Source of the DNA: an uncultured Collinsella sp.
Lineage (GTDB): Bacteria > Actinomycetota > Coriobacteriia > Coriobacteriales > Coriobacteriaceae
DNA length: 8,734 bases
Reading direction: 5' to 3'
Assembly: GCA_959599095.1 (NCBI GenBank)
Contig: CAUGGC010000049.1
Location: 1-8,734 of the forward strand
The position numbers and the translations under genes are program-made. The notes beneath the pieces are model-generated. The model was not told the DNA's origin. It was given only the letters and a program-made list of their open reading frames with translations, and did not search any database. Below, in pieces: positions 1-5,480 of this stretch; positions within the stretch are counted from its first letter, which is position 1; each line of letters opens with the position of its first letter.

Positions 1-105
1 CGGACTCCCGCACGCCCACGACTACCCGACGGGGACTGTGTTTTCATCTCTGGTGGTTGAATTGTAGCATGAGCGAATGCGCATTGACCTCGCTGCCGGC
101 ATGCT
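1..105. other. Left-edge sequence with no supported gene
   Basis: No convincing coding segment could be assigned. A short open stretch in frame 2 ends at TAG 65-67 and would be only the last 21 residues of something beginning outside the window. The 69-105 stretch may be eroded cupin coding sequence (see the pseudogene). No promoter or terminator was recognised. Confidence 0.4.
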
Positions 106-330
106 GTGACTGGTCGAGGGTTTTACCAGGAATGGGGAAAGCCGGCACAGGAGCTGCGCCCGGGTGATGTGGTCAACATCGCCCCGGGCGTAAAGCACTG
201 GCACGGTGCGGCGCCCGACAGCTGGTTCTCCCATCTCGCGCTGGAGGTTCCGGGCGAGGAGGCCTCCAACGAGTGGCTGGAGCCCGTGGACGACGAGCAA
301 TACCTTAAAGCGACTGACAAGGAGGCTTAA
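106..330 (+). pseudogene. Cupin-domain protein, 5'-truncated remnant
   Basis: This encodes the C-terminal half of a small cupin protein. Seen: after TGRGFYQEW the frame reads KPAQELRPGDVVNIAPGVKHWHGAAPDSW, interrupted here as ELRPGDVVNIAPG then KHWHGAAPDSW. This is the second conserved cupin motif, with metal-ligand-type His residues, followed by a tail ending ...EYLKATDKEA-like at the TAA. Family members of about 110-140 residues have a first motif with two His and a Glu before this segment. Here the frame is closed by TGA at 85-87 and the GTG at 106 has no ribosome binding site. Just upstream, another frame (69-105) reads ...DLAAGML, which could be the missing segment before VTGRG, so a small deletion near 104-106 is plausible. 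The 3' end overlaps the end of the convergent sirtuin gene. Related proteins are annotated as cupin or carboxymuconolactone decarboxylase-associated cupins; substrate unknown. I am confident of the fold and fairly confident that it is broken. Confidence 0.68.
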
Positions 331-1177
331 ATACCTTCGCCGCCCGTGCCGCCGAGAGCAGGGCGCCCAAGTCGGCTTGGATCGCCTCCGCCTTACTTCC
401 GAGCTGCAGCGGAGCCGAGTCGCCCGAGATGTTTACGCTCAACAGGTGCGCATCCGGTAGCTTCGCGGTCATGCTCCAGAACGGGAGCGTGATGATGCCG
501 GGGGTCATCTCGCCCACGCCGAGCTCCAGCAACAGCATGTGGCCATCGCCGCGCTTGCGCACGAAGCGCTCATATCGTTCGAGGCCCTCACGCCAGGCCG
601 CACCCTGCAGAAACGTGTCATCGCGCACCCACGGCACAAGCTGCCAGCCACAGCGCGGGCATCGGGGGACATCCTCGCTGCGGACTTCGAACCCCGCCAT
701 GCCCGCGAGCATGCGCTCGACGTAGGGGCTCGCATCGAATAGCTCGTCGCAGCATGGCTGCTTGCATTGAAGGTGTGCGAAGCTTCCCTGATAGTTGCAG
801 ATTCTCTCGGTGGGAAACGTCTTCTCGACTTGGGTGTCCACATTGGTGTTCAGGATGAAGTAGTCCTTATGGCCGATGAGGGACCGTAGGTCGAGATAGG
901 GCTGCGAGGCCGGCTCGCGTAGCATGAAATCGATGTATCGCGCGTAGTAGGCCCATTGCTGCTCGAGGCTGGGGTAGAGGTGGTAGAAGCCGTCGAAAAG
1001 GCTCTTGAAGCCAAAGGCTTGCTGCCAGTCCGTCATTCCTGCGCGCGCCATGCCCGCGCGGTTGTAATGGTTGAACCCGGCGGCGCTCGACATGCCCGAG
1101 CCGATGCCGACAATGATGGCGTCGGCATCGTCGATAAGGCTTCGAAGCCTCGTCGCTTCTCTTTCTAGGGGCGGCAT
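305..1177 (-). CDS. Class M-like (SirTM-type) sirtuin, third gene of operon
   Basis: This is a sirtuin-fold NAD-binding protein of 290 aa. Seen: a Rossmann glycine motif GIGSGMSSAAGF (24-35) in place of GAGxSxxxGIPxFR; an NTNVDTQ motif (110-116) matching the sirtuin TQNxDxL box; Gln130 in YQGS where deacylases have the catalytic His of HG; a zinc ribbon with Cys138 and Cys142/143, then Cys173 and Cys176; and the late NAD-pocket segments LELGVGEMTPG (217-227) and SVNIS (247-251). Known: class M sirtuins have Gln at the His position and ADP-ribosylate proteins rather than deacylating them (recalled from the SirTM literature). Inference: NAD-dependent mono-ADP-ribosyltransferase acting in the cytoplasm; target unknown. 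The start is supported by GAGGAG 8 nt upstream of ATG. It overlaps the preceding gene by 13 nt, so translational coupling is likely. The fold is secure; the enzymatic activity is an inference. Confidence 0.85.
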   Translation of the reverse strand: MPPLEREATRLRSLIDDADAIIVGIGSGMSSAAGFNHYNRAGMARAGMTDWQQAFGFKSLFDGFYHLYPSLEQQWAYYARYIDFMLREPASQPYLDLRSLIGHKDYFILNTNVDTQVEKTFPTERICNYQGSFAHLQCKQPCCDELFDASPYVERMLAGMAGFEVRSEDVPRCPRCGWQLVPWVRDDTFLQGAAWREGLERYERFVRKRGDGHMLLLELGVGEMTPGIITLPFWSMTAKLPDAHLLSVNISGDSAPLQLGSKAEAIQADLGALLSAARAAKVFKPPCQSL

Positions 1178-1863
1178 CGGGCGATCTCCTCGAAAGCCGG
1201 GACCATATCGCCGTCAACGAAAATTGTCTCGCACGAAGCGGCGGGCGCCATGGCCTGGCTGTAGTTGAACACGATGTAGGTGGCGTGCTCGCAGGCGTTC
1301 GCGATCTGGGCGAGCATGTGCTTTATGACGCCGTTGCGCAGTCCCACGCCAAGTTCGAGGATGGCGACCCTGCCGTTGCGATGGGTGCGCACAAGGCGCT
1401 CGAGCTCCTCGAGCTGGGCCATGGCGAGGGCGTCTGGATGAGCGAGACGCATTTCGTCGACCGACGTGTGTATGCTCCCTTCCGTTTCGAGTACGCGGTT
1501 CTCGTTGAACCCTGCACGTGCAAAGTGTCCGTCGATATTACACGTGATCACGAAGGTGTCAGCGTGCTCCGTAAGATCCCGCAGCCCGTTCATGAGCGGG
1601 CTGGGCTCATATTCAAGATATTCCTTTTGATGGAACCGCTCGGCCCATCGGCGTCGCACGCTGGCATCCGGGGAGGCGAGCCCCTGCAGTATGCAGCCGA
1701 TGCCGTCTGCTTGAGCGAGGTCCCCGTACGCCTCTCGGAAATGAGTATCGGCGCAGAAGAGGTTGAGCCCCTCCGCAATGTCGAGTCCGTTGCTAGCGCC
1801 GATGATGACAAGATCCGCCTCGGCTAGCGCCCTGCCTATGCGAACTGCTTTCGCCGCCCCCAT
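1165..1863 (-). CDS. Degenerate sirtuin-like protein without zinc ribbon
   Basis: This 232-aa protein is a shortened paralog of its two operon neighbours. Seen: the nucleotide-binding loop IGASNGLDIAEGLNLF (21-36); TCNIDGHF (107-114), which keeps the Asn and Asp of the sirtuin NxD box; TEGSI (127-131), where the catalytic His (or class M Gln) is Glu128; and AILELGVGLRNGVI (167-180) followed by YIVFN (196-200). The roughly 45-residue cysteine module between the catalytic loop and the second NAD segment is replaced by a short Asp/Glu/Leu-rich stretch with no CxxC. Inference: NAD may still bind, but catalysis is doubtful; a regulatory or scaffolding pseudoenzyme is one option, altered chemistry another. 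The ATG at 1863 has GGGGAGG six bases upstream. This ribosome binding site overlaps the end of the upstream gene, with only three bases between the genes. The Rossmann/sirtuin relation is likely; the function is unknown. Confidence 0.78.
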   Translation of the reverse strand: MGAAKAVRIGRALAEADLVIIGASNGLDIAEGLNLFCADTHFREAYGDLAQADGIGCILQGLASPDASVRRRWAERFHQKEYLEYEPSPLMNGLRDLTEHADTFVITCNIDGHFARAGFNENRVLETEGSIHTSVDEMRLAHPDALAMAQLEELERLVRTHRNGRVAILELGVGLRNGVIKHMLAQIANACEHATYIVFNYSQAMAPAASCETIFVDGDMVPAFEEIARCRP

Positions 1864-1866
1864 GCG

Positions 1867-2832
1867 CTACCTCCCCAGCGTCTTGCGCACGTCGGCGAGC
1901 ACATCGGCGATGTCGGCGCGAACGGCGAGCCCCCGATCCTCGATCGCGCGGGGGAGAAACTGCGTCTTGTTGTTCACGGCAATGTAGCTAGCCTGCGGCA
2001 ACTGCGCCGTGAGGGCCCAGAACGGCTCCTGGATAAACGCGGGCGTCATGCGGCCCACGCCCAGCTCGAGGAAAAGAATCCTCTGCCGCGCGTGCGCGTC
2101 GAGCCAGTCGGACACCTTGTGGTATTGCTCCTCGTAGAGCTCGCCCTGCAGGAAGTTGCCGTAGCCGCGAACCCAGGGGAACGCCTCTGCCCCGCAGCGC
2201 GGGCAGCGCGGCACGAGCTCCGTCGGAACCTCAAGGCCGTCTCCTATGGCCTCTACCATGCGGGAGACCGGCTCGACCGCGTCCCACACCTCGTCAGTGC
2301 AACAGCGGGAGCACTGAAAGAAGCGGTGGTCGCCTTGGATCTCGGCCACCTTCTCCCAGGGATAGAGCTTCACAAACTGCGTGTCTTGGTTGGTGGTGAG
2401 CACGAAGAAATCCTTCTCGGCGAGAATAGCGTCGAGGTCCTTGTAGGGCTTGCGTAGTGGGGCGTTGAGCGTAGTGTCGAGGAAGGTGGCGAGGTATCCC
2501 CAGCGCGCCTCGGCGGTGGGCCAGCGGTAGAACGACCCCTCGAAAGCGCCCTTGAAACCGTAGCGTTCGGCGAATTTGCCGAAATGCCTGCGATAGGTCG
2601 CGTTGTCCTCGTAGTAGAAGTCGCCGCCGCCCGCCGCGGAGAGTCCGGAGGCCCCGCCCACCAGCACGCAATCGGCTTCCTCGATCATGTGGGCGAAGTC
2701 CTTGATTTGCTGGTCGTAGGGCTCGGACTCGCGGTCACTCAGCTCATAGGGCGTGCCGCCGCTGCGGTAGGCAGCCTGAAGGGAAAACGATCGGTTGGTG
2801 AGCTCGATAACGAGCTGCTCGTACAGAGTCAC
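1867..2832 (-). CDS. Class M-like (SirTM-type) sirtuin, first gene of operon
   Basis: This is a 321-aa sirtuin. Seen: about 55 residues of N-terminal extension; the NAD loop GGASGLSAAGGGDFYY (59-74), close to the GAGAGLSAAAG type of SirTM; TTNQDTQF (146-153) with Asn148 and Asp150; IQGD with Gln166 in the position of the deacylase catalytic His; FFQCSRCC (171-178) and VPRCPRCG (207-214) forming the zinc ribbon, probably Cys174/Cys177/Cys210/Cys213; LELGVGRMTP (255-264); and AVNN (285-288). Known: the QGD..QC arrangement is characteristic of class M sirtuins, which ADP-ribosylate protein targets. Inference: likely active NAD-dependent ADP-ribosyltransferase. The start was chosen at GTG 2832 because AGAAGG lies six bases upstream and a TATAAT box lies just before it. 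In-frame ATGs at 2883 and 2964 lack ribosome binding sites and lie upstream of that promoter. This is the first gene of the three-gene operon. Confidence 0.87.
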   Translation of the reverse strand: MTLYEQLVIELTNRSFSLQAAYRSGGTPYELSDRESEPYDQQIKDFAHMIEEADCVLVGGASGLSAAGGGDFYYEDNATYRRHFGKFAERYGFKGAFEGSFYRWPTAEARWGYLATFLDTTLNAPLRKPYKDLDAILAEKDFFVLTTNQDTQFVKLYPWEKVAEIQGDHRFFQCSRCCTDEVWDAVEPVSRMVEAIGDGLEVPTELVPRCPRCGAEAFPWVRGYGNFLQGELYEEQYHKVSDWLDAHARQRILFLELGVGRMTPAFIQEPFWALTAQLPQASYIAVNNKTQFLPRAIEDRGLAVRADIADVLADVRKTLGR

Positions 2833-2838
2833 TGGATA

Positions 2839-2844
2839 CCTTCT
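2839..2844 (-). promoter_or_regulatory. Ribosome binding site fixing the GTG start at 2832
   Basis: On the minus strand this reads AGAAGG and sits six bases before GTG. It decides the start of the first sirtuin against longer in-frame ATG options, which have no comparable site. Confidence 0.75.
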
Positions 2845-2851
2845 TTCAGCT

Positions 2852-2857
2852 ATTATA
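2852..2857 (-). promoter_or_regulatory. -10 box of the sirtuin operon promoter
   Basis: The minus strand reads TATAAT, a perfect sigma-70 -10 hexamer, about 20 bases upstream of the GTG start. The hexamer 17 bases further upstream is GATACT, a poor -35. Promoter activity may therefore be weak or dependent on local factors, and the short leader places the start of transcription very near the ribosome binding site. Confidence 0.6.
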
Positions 2858-2871
2858 AACAGGTGTCTATA
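2854..2871. promoter_or_regulatory. Near-palindromic operator for the TetR-family regulator
   Basis: The site TATAAACAGGTGTCTATA has 8-bp arms (TATAAACA / TGTCTATA) with a single mismatch around a GG centre. It overlaps the -10 box of the leftward sirtuin operon and lies in the divergent intergenic region 5' of the TetR-family gene, with a second possible -10 (TATAAA, 2868-2873) facing rightward. TetR-family proteins bind palindromes of this size as dimers. Binding here would block the sirtuin promoter and possibly the regulator's own. The palindrome is seen; the protein-site pairing is inferred. Confidence 0.6.
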
Positions 2872-2975
2872 AAAAGTATCCATGTCGATTTGCTTAAGAG
2901 CAATGAACAGCTTCGGCCTGCTGTCGATAAACGAGCGTTTGCTGGGCATTGTCGAGCGCTGCAATTGGAGGAGCC

Positions 2976-3536
2976 ATGGAAGTGGGGAAGATCGATCGTC
3001 GCCGGCGCTATACGCTTTCGGTCATACGGGAGGCGTTCTTTGCGCTGCTGGCCGAGGTCGGCTTCGCGAAGATGACGGTGGCGGATATCTGCCGCCGCGC
3101 CGACATCAACCGCGGCACGTTTTATCTGCACTACGAGGACAAGTTCGCGCTGCTCGACGCACTTATCGACGAGGCCTTGGCGGCGGCGCCCCCGCTCGAG
3201 GGAACGGAGGTGGGCGCCCTTTGCCAGCGCCCGCCGGCAAATGATGACTATTATCTGCTCTACTCGGATGACGACGCGTACGCCCGGGTGGCACAGCGCG
3301 TCGTCGAGCGCGGCGCCGAGCAGATGGTTCCCTCGATCATGGAGGATACTGGGCTTTCGCGCGAGGACGCCTATCTGCTCTTCGTCCACAACGTCCAGGG
3401 AAATCTCGCGGTCAACCGCCTGCTCGGTTGGAGGCGAGGGCCCGAGTTCGCCCACGCCCAGGAGCTGCTCAGCGCCTATTCCGAAGGGGGCATGCGAGCG
3501 GTATCGGCTCGTCACGATCCCCGTAGCTCATCTTGA
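2976..3536 (+). CDS. TetR/AcrR-family transcriptional regulator
   Basis: This 186-aa one-domain regulator has the length usual for TetR proteins. Seen: residues 10-35 form the first helices (RYTLSVIREAFFALLAEVGF), followed by the helix-turn-helix TVADICRRADINRGTFYLHY (34-53) and the KFALL helix that closes the DNA-binding domain. Residues 70-186 form the variable ligand-binding and dimerisation part, with no recognisable specificity signature. The start is the ATG at 2976, preceded by GGAGGA; an upstream GTG in the same frame at 2949 lacks a site. The gene is divergent from the three-sirtuin operon, with a 143-bp shared control region containing a near-palindrome over the operon's -10. It is most likely the local repressor of that operon and of itself, released by an unknown small molecule. 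The family call is very secure; the regulon is inferred. Confidence 0.93.
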   Translation: MEVGKIDRRRRYTLSVIREAFFALLAEVGFAKMTVADICRRADINRGTFYLHYEDKFALLDALIDEALAAAPPLEGTEVGALCQRPPANDDYYLLYSDDDAYARVAQRVVERGAEQMVPSIMEDTGLSREDAYLLFVHNVQGNLAVNRLLGWRRGPEFAHAQELLSAYSEGGMRAVSARHDPRSSS

Positions 3537-3735
3537 CCGCGTGCCATTTTGGGCAGGCGGCGCAGCTATGGCTCCCTCGTTGATTTTCGACGCTGTATAA
3601 GGCAATCGCAATCGTCTTGAGCTTCTTTAGGGAACTTGAACAAGAGATATGGCCTGCTGGCGATTGATTAACTCCATTCGTTTTGGTTACAAGAAAACAT
3701 GCTGCGCGCCTGCAGCATGAAGGAGAGGGAATCCT
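3537..3735. other. Intergenic region between regulator and flavoprotein
   Basis: This 199-bp stretch holds no gene I can support. It becomes AT-richer towards the flavoprotein. A TATAAG sequence near 3595 with a preceding TG resembles an extended -10, but no matching -35 was found, so no promoter is claimed. Its right end contains the hairpin at 3698-3719 and the AAGGAGAGGG ribosome binding site. Confidence 0.5.
3698..3719 (+). promoter_or_regulatory. Hairpin/dyad directly upstream of the flavoprotein RBS
   Basis: The arms CATGCTGC and GCAGCATG form a perfect 8-bp inverted repeat around the six-base loop GCGCCT. The hairpin ends right before AAGGAGAGGG and the ATG at 3736. It could act as a protein operator on DNA or as a leader hairpin influencing ribosome access. 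The structure is seen; the role is not determined. Confidence 0.5.
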
Positions 3736-4266
3736 ATGAATATCGTTGTATTGAGTGGTAGCCCGCGCAAGGGAGCCAATACTGACACCATGGTCGAGGC
3801 GTTTGCCGAGACCGCGCGCGAGGGCGGCAATGCGGTCGAGGTCGTCCGCGTTGCCAGCAAGAAGATCGCCGGCTGCCTGGGATGCCAGTACTGCTTCGCC
3901 CATGAGGGCGTCTGCGTGCAGAAGGATGACATGGCCAACGTGATCGAGTCGCTGAAAGACGCAGATATGGTCGTCTTCGCTTCGCCTATCTACTGGTTTG
4001 ATATCACCGCGCAGGAGAAGGCCGCCATCGACCGCCTGTACGCCTTTGGTGCTACGGGCTTCCCGTTCACCAAGACGGCCCTTTTGCTCGATAGCCACAG
4101 TGAGGGCGTCTATGATGCGGCGATCGCTATGTACAAGTCAGCCTGCGCATACTGCAAGTGGGAGGACCAGGGCATTGTCACCATTAGCGGCATGACCGAG
4201 CGCGACAGCATGGCCTCCTCGCCCAAGTTGAAAGAGGTGCGCGAGCTCGCTCGCAAGCTGGCCTAA
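3736..4266 (+). CDS. Iron-sulfur flavoprotein / NADPH-dependent FMN reductase-like
   Basis: This 176-aa flavodoxin-fold protein should be a cytoplasmic FMN-binding electron carrier or reductase. Seen: a beta strand IVVLSGSPRKGANTD (3-17), whose SPRKGxN loop binds the FMN phosphate in this family; a compact cysteine motif Cys47-x2-Cys50-x2-Cys53-x6-Cys60; and SPIYWFDITAQEKAAIDR (83-100), a flavin-contacting loop and dimer helix. Known: iron-sulfur flavoproteins of the archaeal Isf type use a CX2CX2CX4-7C motif to hold a 4Fe-4S cluster next to FMN, so the spacing here fits. Two more cysteines lie at 137 and 140. The start is clear from AAGGAGAGGG before the ATG. It probably forms its own transcription unit, followed by an inverted-repeat structure and a convergent ATPase. 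Possible roles are oxygen or radical detoxification or quinone/FMN reduction; the physiological partner cannot be read from the sequence. Confidence 0.85.
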   Translation: MNIVVLSGSPRKGANTDTMVEAFAETAREGGNAVEVVRVASKKIAGCLGCQYCFAHEGVCVQKDDMANVIESLKDADMVVFASPIYWFDITAQEKAAIDRLYAFGATGFPFTKTALLLDSHSEGVYDAAIAMYKSACAYCKWEDQGIVTISGMTERDSMASSPKLKEVRELARKLA

Positions 4267-4277
4267 GGACAAGAAGA

Positions 4278-4346
4278 GCGCATGGCAATCGGCGTTATTT
4301 GAAGTGCTTGCCGTCCTTGCCAGGTGAATCGTTGATTGCCATGCGC
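4278..4346. repeat. 69-bp structure with perfect 13-bp inverted ends
   Basis: The arms GCGCATGGCAATC (4278-4290) and GATTGCCATGCGC (4334-4346) are exact inverse complements separated by 43 bases. In plus-strand RNA the stem can extend inward by two G-U and two G-C/C-G pairs to about 17 pairs; the G-U pairs would be mismatches in minus-strand RNA. It lies between the ends of two convergent genes, so a transcription end or 3' stabilising structure for the flavoprotein message is possible. The loop is too long for a classic intrinsic terminator, no T-run follows, and no target duplication is visible. Confidence 0.6.
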
Positions 4347-4374
4347 CGCTGCCCTTGCGGACAATCTCGGCGTG

Positions 4375-5469
4375 CTAGGAGGCCTTCTCACTCAGGAACT
4401 CCCTGAATGCGGGGATGTCAAAGCCAACGAGACCACGCCCGCGCTCTCCGATCACGCCGTCCTCCAGGAGGCGGCGTTTGTATTGGCTTGCGTAGTTGCT
4501 GGCGACGCCCATGCGTTTGGCTATCTCCGAGACCCTGCTGGGGCCAGAATCGGGCAGCATCGCGAGCAAAAACTCAATGTCTTTATCGGAAAGCTCCCGA
4601 TAGGTCGTTTCGAGAATTCGATCGCGCAGCTCCATACGGGCAAGCAGAGAACCCTGCTGTACATCAGGTGCACTGATTTTGGGCGAGTTCTCCGAAACAT
4701 CCCATGTGCGATATCCGACGAGCTGCATCATATAGGGAAATCCGTCGACGGCCTTCACGGCATCCTCGAGCGCTTCTGGCGTGATTGAGCGGCCTCCGGC
4801 CTCAACGGTTTTGCGGAATGCGTTTGCAATTTCAACGTCAGTGATTCGTCCCAACTGATGATATTGGGAACGCCTGAGGAACGAGACGGAATCGTTACGC
4901 AGCAACGCCGATACTTTGTAGGGCAGTCCTGCCATGAGTAGGGCAACTTTTTTACCTTCGCGTACAAAGTGCTGGTAAACAGAGGCAAATTGAAGCATTT
5001 CTTCGAGATCGACGGTGACTTCATCGATGGTGATGAGAAGTCCGATGTCATGTTTTTCGAGTTGCTTAAAGATGCCATTCATGCGCGTGCGCCAGTTGCC
5101 CTGAGCCTCTTGAGCATATGTCCAATCGATGCCCACTGGGCCAATTTGAACACCGTTTATGCGCGCGTGAGGCTGTGAGAGGTAGCTATCTGCGGCTTCT
5201 TTGGTTCGCTCGATAATATCTTCGAGCATGCCTGGCATGGCGGAGACATTTGCTGCGATCCAGTCGTGTTCAAGCGCCGTTTCTGAAAGGAGCGAGAGAA
5301 GCGCCGTCTTGCCCGTTCCCCTTGCGCCAGTAAAAATGGTCGACAGGTTGGGATCTCCCGGGCCGTTGATAAAGCCACGGTTGATGTCACGCAGGATATG
5401 CTCGCGACCCGCTAGAAAGGGAGGGACGCTTCCGAACGTCGGGGTAAAGGGGTTCTTGCTGTACTCCAT
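4375..5469 (-). CDS. AAA/STAND-like ATPase with C-terminal winged helix
   Basis: This 364-aa protein is of the archaeal-ATPase-like (COG1672-like) P-loop type. Seen: an N-terminal PFLAGREHIL segment (17-26), typical of STAND/ORC-like ATPases; Walker A GARGTGKT (48-55); Walker B LLITIDE (144-150); a sensor-like strand KVALLMAGLP (174-183); a helical lid with GFPYMMQLVGY (243-253); and a C-terminal helix-turn-helix SRVSEIAKRMGVASNYASQY (311-330) followed by a wing. There are no membrane segments and no effector domain, so the output is probably DNA binding. The start is ATG 5469 with AAGGAG five bases upstream. A longer reading from 5523 would translate the tandem repeats and is rejected. Composition is visibly AT-richer than the flanking genes, suggesting transfer. 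The adjacent repeats suggest self-regulation or a specific DNA-binding role. Related genes are usually annotated only as ATP-binding protein; no function can be assigned. Confidence 0.85.
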   Translation of the reverse strand: MEYSKNPFTPTFGSVPPFLAGREHILRDINRGFINGPGDPNLSTIFTGARGTGKTALLSLLSETALEHDWIAANVSAMPGMLEDIIERTKEAADSYLSQPHARINGVQIGPVGIDWTYAQEAQGNWRTRMNGIFKQLEKHDIGLLITIDEVTVDLEEMLQFASVYQHFVREGKKVALLMAGLPYKVSALLRNDSVSFLRRSQYHQLGRITDVEIANAFRKTVEAGGRSITPEALEDAVKAVDGFPYMMQLVGYRTWDVSENSPKISAPDVQQGSLLARMELRDRILETTYRELSDKDIEFLLAMLPDSGPSRVSEIAKRMGVASNYASQYKRRLLEDGVIGERGRGLVGFDIPAFREFLSEKAS

Positions 5470-5474
5470 GGTAG

Positions 5475-5480
5475 CTCCTT
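5475..5480 (-). promoter_or_regulatory. Ribosome binding site fixing the ATPase start
   Basis: The minus strand reads AAGGAG, five bases before the ATG at 5469. It supports that start over an in-frame ATG at 5523 that has no such site. Its upstream edge overlaps the first tandem repeat by two bases. Confidence 0.8.

Noticed and set aside
1285..1827. 180-residue plus-strand open frame inside the middle sirtuin
   Set aside because: Antisense shadow with no conserved motif and no RBS; the minus-strand reading shows NAD-binding motifs and coupling to both neighbours.
2833..2964. Longer N-terminus for the first sirtuin (ATG at 2964 or 2883)
   Set aside because: Both starts lie upstream of the TATAAT box and lack ribosome binding sites; GTG 2832 has AGAAGG at ideal spacing.
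305..2964. Known SIR2-based phage defence system (ThsA/ThsB, SIR2-APAZ/Ago, DSR-type)
   Set aside because: No TIR, Argonaute/APAZ, HerA or large SIR2 effector partner is present, and the proteins resemble compact class M sirtuins with zinc ribbons rather than defence SIR2 NADases.
2853..3515. Long minus-strand open frame opposite the TetR gene
   Set aside because: Shadow of a high-GC gene: no RBS or recognisable motif, while the plus-strand TetR reading is clear.
3590..3700. Sigma-70 promoter for the flavoprotein
   Set aside because: TATAAG near 3595 and TTGATT near 3664 were considered, but neither has a partner hexamer at acceptable spacing.
3469..4098. Minus-strand open frame across the flavoprotein start
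   Set aside because: Lies antisense to a gene with clear flavodoxin motifs and RBS; no recognisable domain.
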